This document shows, in pieces, positions 33,588-43,649 of a stretch of 64,000 nt of DNA. Under the pieces are notes generated by a model. The model had not been told where the DNA came from, ran no database searches, and saw nothing but the letters and a program-made list of their open reading frames with translations. The translations under genes were made by a program, and so were the position numbers. Every line of letters begins with the position of its first letter. The first letter of the stretch is position 1. Source of the DNA: Caulobacter sp048541825 (GTDB taxonomy: Bacteria; Pseudomonadota; Alphaproteobacteria; Caulobacterales; Caulobacteraceae); NCBI RefSeq assembly GCF_048541825.1, contig NZ_CP183332.1, forward strand, positions 1,426,001-1,490,000, read 5' to 3'.

Positions 33588-36031
33588 TTGGCGCCTTCGT
33601 CCTTCTTGGGCTCTTCCGAAGGCAAGGTTCCCAGGCCGCCTGGCTCGACTTTCAGATTGGCGTCCTTCATGCGGTTGGTCGTTTCCGGCGGCTTCTGGAT
33701 CTTCAGCGTCGTCGGCGTGATGGCACCTTCATAGATGTTGTTGCCGCGATCGGCGTCGGCAGTTTCCCACAGGGGGTCGATCTGGGCGCCCTTCAGGTCC
33801 TTGGTCGAGACGTACTGCCAGGTGACCTGCTTTGAGTTTTTGCGCCAGATTTCGGCGGGAATTCGCACCGTCTCGCTGGTGCCGTCGGCGAAGTCCATCT
33901 TGACGATCACGGGCATCACCAGTCCGCCGATATTGCGGAACGTGAAGCGATAGAGATTGTCCTTCAGGTCCTGGGCCGCTTGCTCTTGGGGCGTCAGCTC
34001 CTCGCGGGCCGTCTTGGCCTTCTTTCGCGCGCTGTCAAAGACCGCGAACTGGTCATTGGCGTTGTAGAAATCGCGAACCTTGGCGTCGCGCTCGATGACT
34101 GTCGTTCCGCTGTTGTTGGCGGCCGTGCGCGACACTGGTTCGATGTCGTTTCTGGCCTTGCGGACCCCGGCTTCGACGTCGGGATCGCCGCTCTCGATCC
34201 GCGCCTTGACGATCTTGTCCAACGCGATGTCGACATGGTCGGTCGAGTAGAACCAGCCGCGCCAGAACCAGTCCAGATCAACACCCGACGACTCTTCCAT
34301 CGTTCGGAAGAAGTCGTAGGGCGTGGGGTGCTTGAAGCGCCAGCGGTTGGAATATTCCTTGAAAGCCCGGTCGAAGAGCTCGCGGCCCATGATCGTCTCG
34401 CGCAGAATCACAAGGGCGGTAGCCGGCTTGGAATAGCCGTTGGGGCCAAACTGGATCACCGAGTCAGACTGGGTCATCAGCGGCACCTGGTCCTGGCTGA
34501 CCATGTACTCGACGATGTCCTTGGGCTCGCCGCGACGCGAGGGGAACTTCTTGTCCCACTGCACCTCGGCCTGGAACTCAAGGAAGCTGTTGAGGCCCTC
34601 GTCCATCCAGGTCCACTGGCGCTCGTCGGAATTGACGATCATCGGGAAATAGTTGTGGCCGACCTCGTGGATGACCACGCCGATCAGGCCGTATTTGGCG
34701 CGCTCGGTATAGGTCAGTGCGCCGGTCTTCTTGTCCTTCAAAGGCCGTGGGCCGTTGAAGCTGATCATCGGATATTCCATCCCCCCGACCGGACCGTTGA
34801 CCGACTGGGCCACCGGATAGGGATAGGCGAAGGTGAAGTCGGAATAGACTTTCAGCGTGTGGGCGATCGACTTGGTCGAATAGGCGTCCCACAGCGGGCG
34901 GGCTTCCTTGGGGAAGAAGGACATCGCCATCACGACCGGATACTCGGCCGTCGCGTCGTCCTGCTTCACGCCCAGTGCGTCCCACACGAACTTGCGCGAG
35001 CTGGCCCAGCCAAAATCGCGGACATTGCTGGCCTGGAAGACCCAGGTCTTTTCGGTCGTGGCCTTGCCCTTCTCGGCGGCGACGGCCTCTTCGGGCGTGA
35101 CCACATAGACGGGCTCGCTGGCGGTGCGGGCCTTGGCGAGGCGCTCGCGCTGAGCGGCGCTCAGAACGGCAGCCGGATTCTGCAGCACGCCGGTGGACGA
35201 GACCACGTGGTCAGAGGGTACGGTCAGGGCGACGCGATAGTCGCCGAACTCCAGCGTGAATTCGCCGTCCCCGAGGAAGGCCTTGTTGTGCCAGCCTTCA
35301 TAGTCCGAATAGACCGCCAGGCGGGGGAACCACTGGGCACCCTCATAGATGCAGTTGCCGTCCTCGCCCTTGCCGGTGAAGCACTCGTAGCCGCTGCGAC
35401 CGCCGACGACCTTGTTCTCGGCCATCGGTAGAGACCATTCGATCGTGAACTTGGTCTCGCCGCCATTGGCGCGCACGGCGGCCGGCAGATCGACCCGCAG
35501 GAGCGTATCGACGACGGTGAACTTCAGCGGACGGCCCTGGGCGTCCTTCACTGACTTGATGGTGAAGCCGCCCTCCCACTCTTTGAAGCGCTGGATGCGG
35601 CGCACCTGGCCCAGGCTGATGCTGTCGCCCGAGACGGTTTCGGTCAGCTTGCTGATCGAGTCGCGCTTGTATTCCTGGTCCAGCAGCAGCCACAGATAGG
35701 GCAGGCTGTCGGGCGAATTGTTGCGATAGGTGACGGCGGCCTTGCCGGTCAGCAGCTTGGAGTCTTCATCCAGGCGCACGGCGACGTCGTAGTCGACCTT
35801 CTGCTGCCAGTACCGATAACCTGGCGCGCCCGCTGCGTTGCGATAGTCGGTCGGGGTTGGCCAGTCCTCGCCTTCCAGCTGGCGAAACTTGTCGTCGAAG
35901 GGCGCCTTGGTTTGCTTGATGGCGTCGGCCTGGGCGCCGGGTGCCAACGACACTGTGAGCGTGGCCGCGATAACACCGGCCACGGCGTAACGGATAGAAA
36001 GCTCGGACAAGTTCAAAAGCCCCTCAGACAC
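33584..36031 (-). CDS. M1-family zinc aminopeptidase, exported
   Basis: 815 residues from GTG 36031; an ATG at 36085 or a nearby TTG are alternatives. A signal sequence covers the first 35 residues or so (up to APGAQA). The M1 catalytic core has the exopeptidase motif GGMEYPMI and zinc site HEVGHNYFPMIVNSDERQWT, with the third ligand Glu in MDEGLNSFLEF. It probably degrades peptides in the periplasm. It is coupled to the DUF6702 gene. Confidence 0.9.
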   Translation of the reverse strand: MSEGLLNLSELSIRYAVAGVIAATLTVSLAPGAQADAIKQTKAPFDDKFRQLEGEDWPTPTDYRNAAGAPGYRYWQQKVDYDVAVRLDEDSKLLTGKAAVTYRNNSPDSLPYLWLLLDQEYKRDSISKLTETVSGDSISLGQVRRIQRFKEWEGGFTIKSVKDAQGRPLKFTVVDTLLRVDLPAAVRANGGETKFTIEWSLPMAENKVVGGRSGYECFTGKGEDGNCIYEGAQWFPRLAVYSDYEGWHNKAFLGDGEFTLEFGDYRVALTVPSDHVVSSTGVLQNPAAVLSAAQRERLAKARTASEPVYVVTPEEAVAAEKGKATTEKTWVFQASNVRDFGWASSRKFVWDALGVKQDDATAEYPVVMAMSFFPKEARPLWDAYSTKSIAHTLKVYSDFTFAYPYPVAQSVNGPVGGMEYPMISFNGPRPLKDKKTGALTYTERAKYGLIGVVIHEVGHNYFPMIVNSDERQWTWMDEGLNSFLEFQAEVQWDKKFPSRRGEPKDIVEYMVSQDQVPLMTQSDSVIQFGPNGYSKPATALVILRETIMGRELFDRAFKEYSNRWRFKHPTPYDFFRTMEESSGVDLDWFWRGWFYSTDHVDIALDKIVKARIESGDPDVEAGVRKARNDIEPVSRTAANNSGTTVIERDAKVRDFYNANDQFAVFDSARKKAKTAREELTPQEQAAQDLKDNLYRFTFRNIGGLVMPVIVKMDFADGTSETVRIPAEIWRKNSKQVTWQYVSTKDLKGAQIDPLWETADADRGNNIYEGAITPTTLKIQKPPETTNRMKDANLKVEPGGLGTLPSEEPKKDEGAK

Positions 36032-36105
36032 TGAGTCCTGACGAATTCGCAGGATGACCTTGGCGAGACGCGAAGGGAAAATCACCCTGTTTTTGTCACG
36101 ATTGG

Positions 36106-38103
36106 TCAGAAACTGATCTTCAACCCCTCGCGCAGGGTCCGGGGTTCGAAAGGATGGAAGTGGACGTCTTCGACTCCACCGGCAGGCTCGGACTGCAGCC
36201 GCGAGGCTTAGACATAGGCGATGTCATCGCGTTTGCTGTCCGTCAGGTTCAGGACCTCGACCATCACACTGGCCGGGCCCAGGTTGTGGACAAGCAGGGC
36301 GTTGACCAGACCTGTCGGACGCGACCGTACGGAATTGTCCTCGATGAGCGGTGCCGCGCCCAGTCGGCGCCAGGTCAGCGAAAGGGTAGAGGCCTTGCCC
36401 AGCTTCCAACTCGCGCCTGCGCTCAACACCGCGCCGACGGCGTTGGGAATACGGTCGCCTTCCGGCGGATCGCCAGTAAGGCGGGCGTGGGCGGCGGCGT
36501 AAGATGCCGTTAGATCCCAGCGCGAGCTCGGCCGCCAGTCGACCAGAAACTCCAGACCTGCCCGTTGGGTCGCGCCACTGGCCTTGGTGAAGCCGGCATC
36601 GCCGACACAGATGAGCGCAGAGTCGGCGTGCAGCGCCCAGGCCGCCGCCGTCAGAGCCCAGTCGGCGCGCTTCCAGCGCAGGCCCAGTTCTGCGCCGTTT
36701 GATGGCGACAGCAATGGCGCACGCTCAGCAGGATCGCCGGTGATAGGGTCGACTGTGATCACCGCTCCGCGCGCATCATTGGAATGAAAGCCGCGCCCGG
36801 CGTCGGCATAGAGCTCGAAGGTTTTCGAAACCCGCCAGGCCAGGGCCAGCTTGGGGCTCAACAGGACTTCACTGACAGTCCCGCTGTTGCGTGGGTCGCC
36901 GGCATCGACGTCGGCGCCCATGGCGTCGGCGCGCAGGCCCAGGGTCAGGTCCAGCTTGCCGAATCGCCTTGAGGCTTCTCCCCACAGGGCCGTCGACCAT
37001 TGGGTCAGGGCGTCCTGGCGCACGGTCTCGCGACGCGCGCGGGCGGTCGTGCGGTAGAGGCCGACCTTGCCGATCGCATCGACACGGACCGAGGCGCCGG
37101 TCCGCGCGCTCCAGCGGTCGCCCCGCGTCCAGCGCTTGATCAGGGCGCCGCCGTAAACCCAGCGCTGGTCGACTTGCTCGAACTGGTCCCCATTGACCGG
37201 ATCCTCCAGGAAGTAGGTGAAATTGGAAAACAGATCGAGCTTGTAACGCTGGGCATAGATCACCGTATCCAGGCCCAGCAGCAGGTCGCGCCGCCGGGCC
37301 GAAAGGATGTAGCGTGAAGTCTCGCCGCCGTCGGTTGCATCAACTGCGTCCAGCCGACCGATGGCGCCACTCTCGACCGCCCGCCGCGGGATCTGGTCTG
37401 TGGCGCTCCAGTCGGCGTCGTAGGCCAGGGCGGTGACTGACCAACCTCCCACGATCGCGCGGCCCAGCAGGTTGACCTTCTTAAGATCCTCCGGCGTTGT
37501 CCACGGCCCGCGCGCGCTGGAGATGTCGGCGGCGACGAGCACGTTTTGGCTGAGAACCTTGGAACCGACCGCACGATAGTAGGCGTTATCCCCGGCCCAG
37601 GCCTGCATCCCGTCGCCATGCAGGTGATCCGCTGTCTCGAAGGCGACCGCGCCAGCCGTAGCGAAGTCGCCGTTCTCGGCGGAGTAGGGGCCCTTTCTAA
37701 AGCCGATATCGTGGACGAATTCCGGTGTGAGGATGTTGAGGTCCAGATAGCCCTGGCCATGGCCATGAGAGGGCAGGTTCAGTGGAACACCGTCCAGCGA
37801 AGCTGCGAGGTCCGTGCCGTGGTCTAGATTGAAGCCGCGCAGGAAGTACTGGTTGGCCTTGCCCGCGCCTGAGTGCTGGGTCGCGACCAGCCCGGGCACC
37901 GCTTCGATCAACTCGGCCGGGCGCAATAACGGACGGACGGCGAAGTCGGCGTAGGCGATACGGCCCTCGCTCGCCGAAGTCGCTCTACCCAGGTCGTTGG
38001 CGCGGCGCCCCCAAACCGAAATGGCCTCTAGCTCTTGGGCGCGCGCAACGACAGGGGCGAAGGTCACAAGCAGCAAAAGTGCGAAAAGTCGGCCCCGGCT
38101 CAT
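36106..38103 (-). pseudogene. TonB-dependent receptor with premature stop 33 codons from the end
   Basis: A signal peptide (ending VARAQ), plug domain (LIEAVPGLVATQHSGAGKANQYFLRG is the conserved region) and beta-barrel are intact to DSKRDDIAYV. TAA then interrupts at 36208-36210. The same frame continues without it as ASRLQSEPAGGVEDVHFHP and EPRTLREGLKISF to a TGA at 36106-36108. That is the standard end of this receptor group, including the C-terminal Phe needed for Bam recognition. The stop probably arose from TAC. The truncated 631-residue product should not assemble well. Confidence 0.8.
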
Positions 38104-38166
38104 GCCGCCTCTTATGTGCTGAGCGCACCAAAGCCAAGGGCGGCCTCGCCTTGCCCCTCGGCCATG

Positions 38167-38244
38167 TCACCCTTGGCGCAGGGGTTGGACGCATTTGGTT
38201 TTCGAAGGGACCTGTTTCTTCGACTTGCCCTTGGGCTCTTTCAT
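38167..38244 (-). CDS. possible 25-residue basic peptide
   Basis: ATG at 38244 preceded by GGAAAGAG; it encodes MKEPKGKSKKQVPSKTK and eight more residues. It is upstream of the TonB receptor gene on the same strand. Very short and basic; it may be chance. Confidence 0.25.
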   Translation of the reverse strand: MKEPKGKSKKQVPSKTKCVQPLRQG

Positions 38245-38426
38245 GATGTGTCTCTTTCCGTCGCACACGGTCGGCTTGGCAGTTCGCCGTCGGTCGTGGC
38301 AATCATCGTCGGGTGGAAATAGCCTCGGCGTCATCCGCGCCACGCGATGATCGAAAGGCTTGCACGTCCTATCCGCAAGCGGCGGTTAATCGTCCGTACG
38401 TCGGCGGTTCCGATCAGGAGATTTGA

Positions 38427-38987
38427 ATGAAACCTATCCTGGCGCTCTGCGCGACGGTCTGGCTCGTAGCCGTTCCGACCATGGCCTCGGCGCAAACCGC
38501 CGCCGACCGGTTCTTCAGCCAGCTTCAAACACTCTGCGGGAAGAGCTTCACGGGCCAGGTCGTGACGGGCGACGCGGTCGATGAGCCGTTTCGCAAGGCC
38601 GAGCTGGTGATGACCTTGGCGCAGTGCGACGCCACCGAAATCCGCATCCCCTTTCGGGTTGGCGAGGATCGCTCGCGCACTTGGGTGATCACCCGGGTTG
38701 GCGAGGGGCGTTTGCGCCTGAAGCACGACCACCGTCACGCCGATGGGGTTGAGGATGAGCTGTCCCGCTATGGGGGCGATGCCGTCGATGCGGGGTCCGT
38801 TTCCTTGCAGAGCTTTCCGGTGGACGCGGAGTCGCGGGCTCTGTTCACACGGCTGGATCGCGCGGTATCCAACACCAACGTGTGGTCGCTCGGGCTCACG
38901 CAGGACCTCTTCACCTACCAGCTGGCGAGGCCGGGGCGGCTGTTTAGGGTCTCGTTCGACCTCACTCGGCCGCTGCCAGCTCCTTAG
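38427..38987 (+). CDS. secreted hypothetical protein
   Basis: 186 residues with AGGAG before the ATG and a clear signal peptide (cleavage after TMASA). Mature protein has two Cys that could form a disulphide (LCGKSF; AQCDAT) and an HDHRHADG motif. Similar proteins of unknown function occur in Caulobacter and xanthomonads, as far as I recall. Confidence 0.8.
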   Translation: MKPILALCATVWLVAVPTMASAQTAADRFFSQLQTLCGKSFTGQVVTGDAVDEPFRKAELVMTLAQCDATEIRIPFRVGEDRSRTWVITRVGEGRLRLKHDHRHADGVEDELSRYGGDAVDAGSVSLQSFPVDAESRALFTRLDRAVSNTNVWSLGLTQDLFTYQLARPGRLFRVSFDLTRPLPAP

Positions 38988-39281
38988 CAGCCGGGGAGAT
39001 CAAGGCGGCATCGCGTAGCTGACGCGGCCTCGTCCTTCAGGTGACGGCGTGGACGGCGGCATAGGCGGTTCCGCGCCAGATGTCGTTATGGCGCCGGCGC
39101 TGTGACACAGGTCCCCGATCGCCAGCACTCCGCGCGCCGCTCAGGGCCGCCAGACGTTCACCGAGGGGATGGGGTGGGGCGAACCAACCGGCCCTGTTCC
39201 AACTGGTGACAAGGCCGTTGGCTCATTCGCCCTGCGCCGCTTGAGCGACGCGGGTCATAGCGGCTTTGGGCGCGGGACCCA
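38988..39281. other. intergenic, no gene seen
   Basis: About 290 bases between two convergent genes. No terminator-like hairpin with a T-run and no plausible coding frame were identified. Confidence 0.4.
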
Positions 39282-39911
39282 TCAGCCGCCGAATGAGCGC
39301 CCGCCGCCGAATCCGCCGCGCGAGATCACTGAGCTGCGGCTCTGGACGCGGCTCGGGGCCTCGGCGCGTGAAGGCGCATCGAAGCTTTCCGAGCGCACCC
39401 GCGTGCGGCCGGTGACGTAGTCACGCGACAAAGGATAGCCGCTGCCGCCGTAATAGGTTCCGCTCCGATCGCGATACATCGGCGCGCCGCGATAGCCGCC
39501 GCCCATGTTGTTGAGCGCCTGGCCGATGATGAAGCCGGTCAACAGGGGCGTAAAGAAGCTGCCGCCGCCCTGGCTGGAGCGTGGCACGCACTGGTCGACG
39601 CCGTAACGCTCCTCGCAGCTTTGCTGGTCGTTGAACTTGGGCGCGTTCTCGGCGCTGTCCTTCTGGGCTTGAGCCAGTGTGGTTTCGCACTGCTGTGCGG
39701 TGAAGTCGCCCGAGGCCTTGCACTCGTCCAGGCTGGTGAAGGTGCGCGCCTCAACGGCCTTACCCGCCGCCGCGGCGGCAGGCGGATCGCCCCATTGCGT
39801 GACGGCCGGAGCGTTGTCGCAGGCGGTGATCGACACCGCCGCGCCGGCCATCAGGGTGGTCAGGGTCAGGCTGCGCGAGCGCTTCAGCCGGGGCTGGGAT
39901 TGATCGGTCAT
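39282..39911 (-). CDS. DUF1190-family lipoprotein (YjfM/YgiB-like)
   Basis: 209 residues from ATG 39911 with GAGG seven bases upstream. The signal peptide has a lipobox-like SITAC. DUF1190 features include the cysteine-containing FTSLDECKASGDFTAQQCE and SCEERYGVDQCVP, then a Gly/Ser/Arg-rich tail. It lies eight bases after the DUF350 gene, in the same order as E. coli yjfL-yjfM. Function unknown. Confidence 0.85.
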   Translation of the reverse strand: MTDQSQPRLKRSRSLTLTTLMAGAAVSITACDNAPAVTQWGDPPAAAAAGKAVEARTFTSLDECKASGDFTAQQCETTLAQAQKDSAENAPKFNDQQSCEERYGVDQCVPRSSQGGGSFFTPLLTGFIIGQALNNMGGGYRGAPMYRDRSGTYYGGSGYPLSRDYVTGRTRVRSESFDAPSRAEAPSRVQSRSSVISRGGFGGGRSFGG

Positions 39912-39919
39912 GGCGCGCC

Positions 39920-40333
39920 TCAAGACGTCATGCAGGCGGCGTTGAGCAGACCCACCGCGATGGAGATGCTGGCCAGATAGACGCCGGCGGCCAGTTCACC
40001 GCGTTCGATGCGGGCCGCGACGTCCTTCATAACCACCACGCGGATCAGGGTGAAGGCGGCGATCTGGATCACGCCGGCCAGGGCGGCCCAGGCACAGAAC
40101 TCGACCAGCGAGACGGTGTGGCTAAGGGCGGAAGCCAATGGCAGCACATAGCCGACCAACGCGCCGCCCAGGGCCAGGGCGGCGGCGACGTTGCCTTCGC
40201 GGATCAGCGTGCCCTCGTGGTAGGGGGTCACCCACTGGTAGATGACCTTGAAGGCCACGGTGAACAGGCCTGCGGCGACGAAGGCCACCAGGAAGGCGAG
40301 GGCGCTGGTCGCGAACCCCTGAAGATCGAACAT
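39920..40333 (-). CDS. DUF350-family membrane protein (YjfL-like)
   Basis: 137 residues with four membrane helices and the DUF350 pattern (VTPYHEGTLIREGNVAAALALGG is the conserved region between helices). Proteins of this family accompany PspA and glutathionylspermidine synthase genes in many proteobacteria. It is the middle gene of a three-gene minus-strand operon. No biochemical role is established. Confidence 0.88.
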   Translation of the reverse strand: MFDLQGFATSALAFLVAFVAAGLFTVAFKVIYQWVTPYHEGTLIREGNVAAALALGGALVGYVLPLASALSHTVSLVEFCAWAALAGVIQIAAFTLIRVVVMKDVAARIERGELAAGVYLASISIAVGLLNAACMTS

Positions 40334-40350
40334 GGTCTGTCTCTTTCCGG

Positions 40351-40995
40351 TCAGGCTTTGAATTCGCCGGCTTCCAGCGGGATGCCGAGCATGATCTCGA
40401 ACGAGACCTCATGGTCTTCGCTCTCCTGCTCGATGGCGAGCAGCAATTCGCGGCCGTCGCCCGGCAGGTCGCGGGCAAACAGCATGCAGGTCTGGAAGAT
40501 GCGGCGGTCCGGAATGCCATCCCGGTCGTCATGCAGGTCTTCCCAGAAGGTGACCGGGTCCTGGCTTTCGGCTTCGTCGCCAAACCACAGGCGATCGTAG
40601 TCCGCCAGCCCCTTGGCGGTGAAGGTCCGGGCCTTCAGCCGCGCGGCCCAGGCTTCGCGATCGGCGCGCCCGCCGGGATAGGCGCTGTCCCAGGGCATGA
40701 AGACCGTCACATCGGTCAGGCGCTGGCCCTCGCGATCGTCGGAGACCGCCTGAAACAACACATGGTCATCGGTGTAGAAGCGATGGATGAAGCCGCCGTC
40801 TTTCAGGTCGACCAGACCCTGGGCGGTGATCTCCAGCGTATCGCGGTCCAGCGAGAACCGCGTATCGCCGCCAAACCGCCTCCAGGCCAAGGTGTCCAGC
40901 CAGACGGTTCTGCCCAGCGTGACATTGCGGATGGCGGGCAGGGCCGGCGCGGCAAGCGCCGCATCCTTGCGTCCGAAGAGCTTGCTGAACATCAA
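40351..40995 (-). CDS. DUF2491-family protein (YjfK-like)
   Basis: 214 residues, soluble (RNVTLGRTVWLDTLAWRRFGG; DRLWFGDEAESQDPVTFWED). It matches the DUF2491 family seen as yjfK in E. coli. It is first of the minus-strand arm, divergent from the DUF2170 gene. Confidence 0.85.
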   Translation of the reverse strand: MMFSKLFGRKDAALAAPALPAIRNVTLGRTVWLDTLAWRRFGGDTRFSLDRDTLEITAQGLVDLKDGGFIHRFYTDDHVLFQAVSDDREGQRLTDVTVFMPWDSAYPGGRADREAWAARLKARTFTAKGLADYDRLWFGDEAESQDPVTFWEDLHDDRDGIPDRRIFQTCMLFARDLPGDGRELLLAIEQESEDHEVSFEIMLGIPLEAGEFKA

Positions 40996-41165
40996 AAGCG
41001 GACCCGGTGGCGACTCCTTCTATGTGTACGACGCCCGCTGGCCGGGCAACAGGGGCTGCGCCATTACGAACTTGTCATGACGAACCCCGGGGAGATGCTC
41101 TCGACGACTGGCGTTCGCCCTCCCATCTTGTATGAAACGCCACGACCTCTGGAGGATGACGCCCC
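40996..41165. promoter_or_regulatory. divergent control region of the yjf-like module
   Basis: 170 bases between the DUF2491 and DUF2170 starts must carry promoters for both arms. No sigma-specific motif was confirmed by eye. Confidence 0.4.
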
Positions 41166-41591
41166 ATGACGACCCCCGCCTGGACTGTTCGCTCGCTGCA
41201 GACCGCCCTGTCGGATGGCCTCAGTGACGCGATGACGGCCCGCGTCGTCGAAGGCGCCGATCCCATCCTGCTGGTCACCATGCACGAACAGGGCGACCTG
41301 GAGATCTTCGTCAGCGTCAGCGACCAGCAGATCGCCGCCTCGGTCCTGCTGTGGCCGGTCGACGAACAGGAAGACCGCCACGCCTTCAATGAGTTCCTGC
41401 TCAAGGCCCAGAAGCTGGTGCCGCTGTCGAACTTCGGCATCGGTACGGTCGGCGACCGCGACTATTACGAACTGTTCGGCGAACTGGCCCCGTCCTCGTC
41501 GCTGGACGATATCCTGATCGAGCTGCGCGTCCTGGCCGAGAACGCCATCGAGGCCGCTTCCGACCTGCGCTCGTCCTTCACCCCCGCCTAA
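41166..41591 (+). CDS. DUF2170-family protein (YjfI-like)
   Basis: 141 residues, acidic and soluble (VTMHEQGDLEIFVSVSDQQ; VPLSNFGIGTVGDRDYYELFGEL). DUF2170 proteins are encoded next to PspA-like genes in the yjf operon, as here, 22 bases upstream of pspA. Function unknown. Confidence 0.85.
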   Translation: MTTPAWTVRSLQTALSDGLSDAMTARVVEGADPILLVTMHEQGDLEIFVSVSDQQIAASVLLWPVDEQEDRHAFNEFLLKAQKLVPLSNFGIGTVGDRDYYELFGELAPSSSLDDILIELRVLAENAIEAASDLRSSFTPA

Positions 41592-41613
41592 TATCGTTCC
41601 CGGAGACCCACCG

Positions 41614-42339
41614 ATGTCCATCTGGCGCAAGCTGTTCACCCTGGGGCGCGCGGGCGCGCATGAAGCCTCGGCCGCCGTCGTCGACGCCAACGCCATCCGG
41701 ATCCTGGACCAGGAAATCCGCGACGCCGACACCGCCCAGGGCAAGGCCCGCGACGACATGGCCACCCTGGTGGCTCGTCGCCGGATCCTGGAAAAGGAAG
41801 TGTCCAGCTTCCGCGAGCAGGTGACCAAGTACGAAGGCTCGGCCCGCGCCGCCGTTGGGAAGGGCGACATGGACCTGGCCCGCCAGGTGGCCCAGCGCAT
41901 CGCCGATCTCGAACAGGACATCGCCCTGAAGGAGCCGCAGATCGAAGGCATGCGCGGCGCCGAAGACCAGCTACACCAGGCCATTACCGCCACCGACCGC
42001 CGCATCGAGACCCTGCGTCGCGAAGTTGACGTCGTGAAGGTCAATGAGTCCGTCCAGAAGGCCCAGGCCTCGGTCGCCGCGCGCGGCGCCGGCGCCGGCT
42101 CTTCGCTGGGCTCGGCCGCCGACAGCCTCGCCCGGATCAAGGAACGCCAGGCCATTCGCGGCGAAAAGATCAAGGCGTCCGGCGAACTGGAAGACCGTCG
42201 CACCGGTGCTGATCTGGATGAAAAGCTGCGCCTGGCCGGTATTGGCCCCGGCCAGTCCTCGGCCGACGATATCCTGGCGCGTCTGGCACCGCCTGCTGCA
42301 GCGCCGCTGCAGATCGAGCAGAAGTCGAGCGAAACCTAG
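41614..42339 (+). CDS. PspA/IM30-family protein (YjfJ-like)
   Basis: 241 residues. It begins SIWRKLFTLGRAGAHEA, the amphipathic helix that binds stressed membranes, then long coiled coil (residues about 25-150) and a flexible end. These ESCRT-III-related proteins stabilise the inner membrane. Unlike the classical psp operon there is no pspF or pspBC nearby. Confidence 0.9.
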   Translation: MSIWRKLFTLGRAGAHEASAAVVDANAIRILDQEIRDADTAQGKARDDMATLVARRRILEKEVSSFREQVTKYEGSARAAVGKGDMDLARQVAQRIADLEQDIALKEPQIEGMRGAEDQLHQAITATDRRIETLRREVDVVKVNESVQKAQASVAARGAGAGSSLGSAADSLARIKERQAIRGEKIKASGELEDRRTGADLDEKLRLAGIGPGQSSADDILARLAPPAAAPLQIEQKSSET

Positions 42340-42344
42340 AGCGC

Positions 42345-43502
42345 ATGCGCCGACTTGACCTGACGCCGCGCGCCGACTGGCAGGCGAAAGCCGACGCTGT
42401 CGGCTTCGTCTACCATCACACCGACGGCCAGCCCTATTGGGACGAGTCGACGGCTTACGCTTTCACCCTGGCCCAGATCGAAGACGATCTGGAGCCGGCG
42501 GCGGCGGAACTGCATGAGCTCTGCCTGGACCTCGTTGACGAGGCGGTCGGCAGTGAGGCCCTGATGACGCGGCTGGCGATACCGGTCGAGCACCGGGACT
42601 TCGTCGCCGCCTCGTGGCGCGCCAAGGAGCCCTCGCTCTATGGCCGTTTCGACTTCGGCTATGACGGTGCCTCCAAACCCAAGCTCTACGAATACAACGC
42701 CGACACCCCGACCAGCGTCTTCGAGGCGGCCACCTTTCAGTGGCTATGGTTGGAGGAACTGCTGGCCTCCGGCGCCCTGCCAGCAGGGACCGATCAGTTC
42801 AACAGCCTGTTCGAGGCGCTGCGGGACCGCTTCGCGACCCTGTTTCCGACTGGCGGCTTCGTCCACTTCGCCAGCGACGCGTCAGCGGTCGAGGATCGCC
42901 AGACCGTTCGTTTCCTGGAAGATCTGGCGCTGCAGGCCGGTCTGGATCCCAAGTTCGTGGCCATCGACGCCATTGGCGTGAACGGTGATAGCCAATTCGT
43001 GGATCATGAGGGCTTCATCGTCCAGGCGGCCTTCAAGCTTTATCCATGGGAGTTTATGCTGCGCGAGCCCTATGCCGCGCACCTGAAGACCGCCGGTGTG
43101 CGCTGGCTTGAGCCGCCGTGGAAGGCGATCCTTTCCAACAAGGGTATCCTGCCCCTGTTGTGGGAGCGGCACCCCGGGCACCCCAATCTGCTCGAAGCCT
43201 ATTTCGAGCACGATCCGCGCGCCTCGGCCCTTGGGCCGCGCTATGTGCGCAAGCCGTTGTTCTCGCGGGAGGGCGCCAATGTCGAGATCATCGGCGGCGA
43301 CGAACCTGTCCTGGACCAGGGCTACGGTCAGGAGGGTGCAATCGTGCAGGCCTATCACCCTCCGCCGATGTTCGCGGGCAAGCACCCTGTCGTCGGGGCC
43401 TGGATGGTGGGCAATGAGCCTGCCGGGATCGGTATCCGCGAGGACGACAGCATGGTGACCAAGAACCTTGCGCGCTTCGTCCCCCATATCATTGAGGCCT
43501 GA
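42345..43502 (+). CDS. glutathionylspermidine synthase family protein (YjfC-like)
   Basis: 385 residues of the ATP-grasp-type GSP_synth domain: YNADTPTSVFEAATFQWLW, EPPWKAILSNKGILPLLWERHP and GREGANV-like SREGANVEIIGG. E. coli YjfC has the same length range. The fused amidase domain of true GspSA is absent. It starts six bases after pspA, so the plus arm is one operon. Substrate uncertain. Confidence 0.88.
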   Translation: MRRLDLTPRADWQAKADAVGFVYHHTDGQPYWDESTAYAFTLAQIEDDLEPAAAELHELCLDLVDEAVGSEALMTRLAIPVEHRDFVAASWRAKEPSLYGRFDFGYDGASKPKLYEYNADTPTSVFEAATFQWLWLEELLASGALPAGTDQFNSLFEALRDRFATLFPTGGFVHFASDASAVEDRQTVRFLEDLALQAGLDPKFVAIDAIGVNGDSQFVDHEGFIVQAAFKLYPWEFMLREPYAAHLKTAGVRWLEPPWKAILSNKGILPLLWERHPGHPNLLEAYFEHDPRASALGPRYVRKPLFSREGANVEIIGGDEPVLDQGYGQEGAIVQAYHPPPMFAGKHPVVGAWMVGNEPAGIGIREDDSMVTKNLARFVPHIIEA

Positions 43503-43649
43503 GACGGCCACGGATCGGGCGCATCAATTCGCCTGATTGGCGTAATCGCCCTTGCGGTCTGACCCGGGATCACTCCAACGTGAGCCAACAGCCGGCCGTC
43601 GCGATGCGCGCAAGGGTCGGGAAACACACAGAGACTGAACGTCGGGGGA

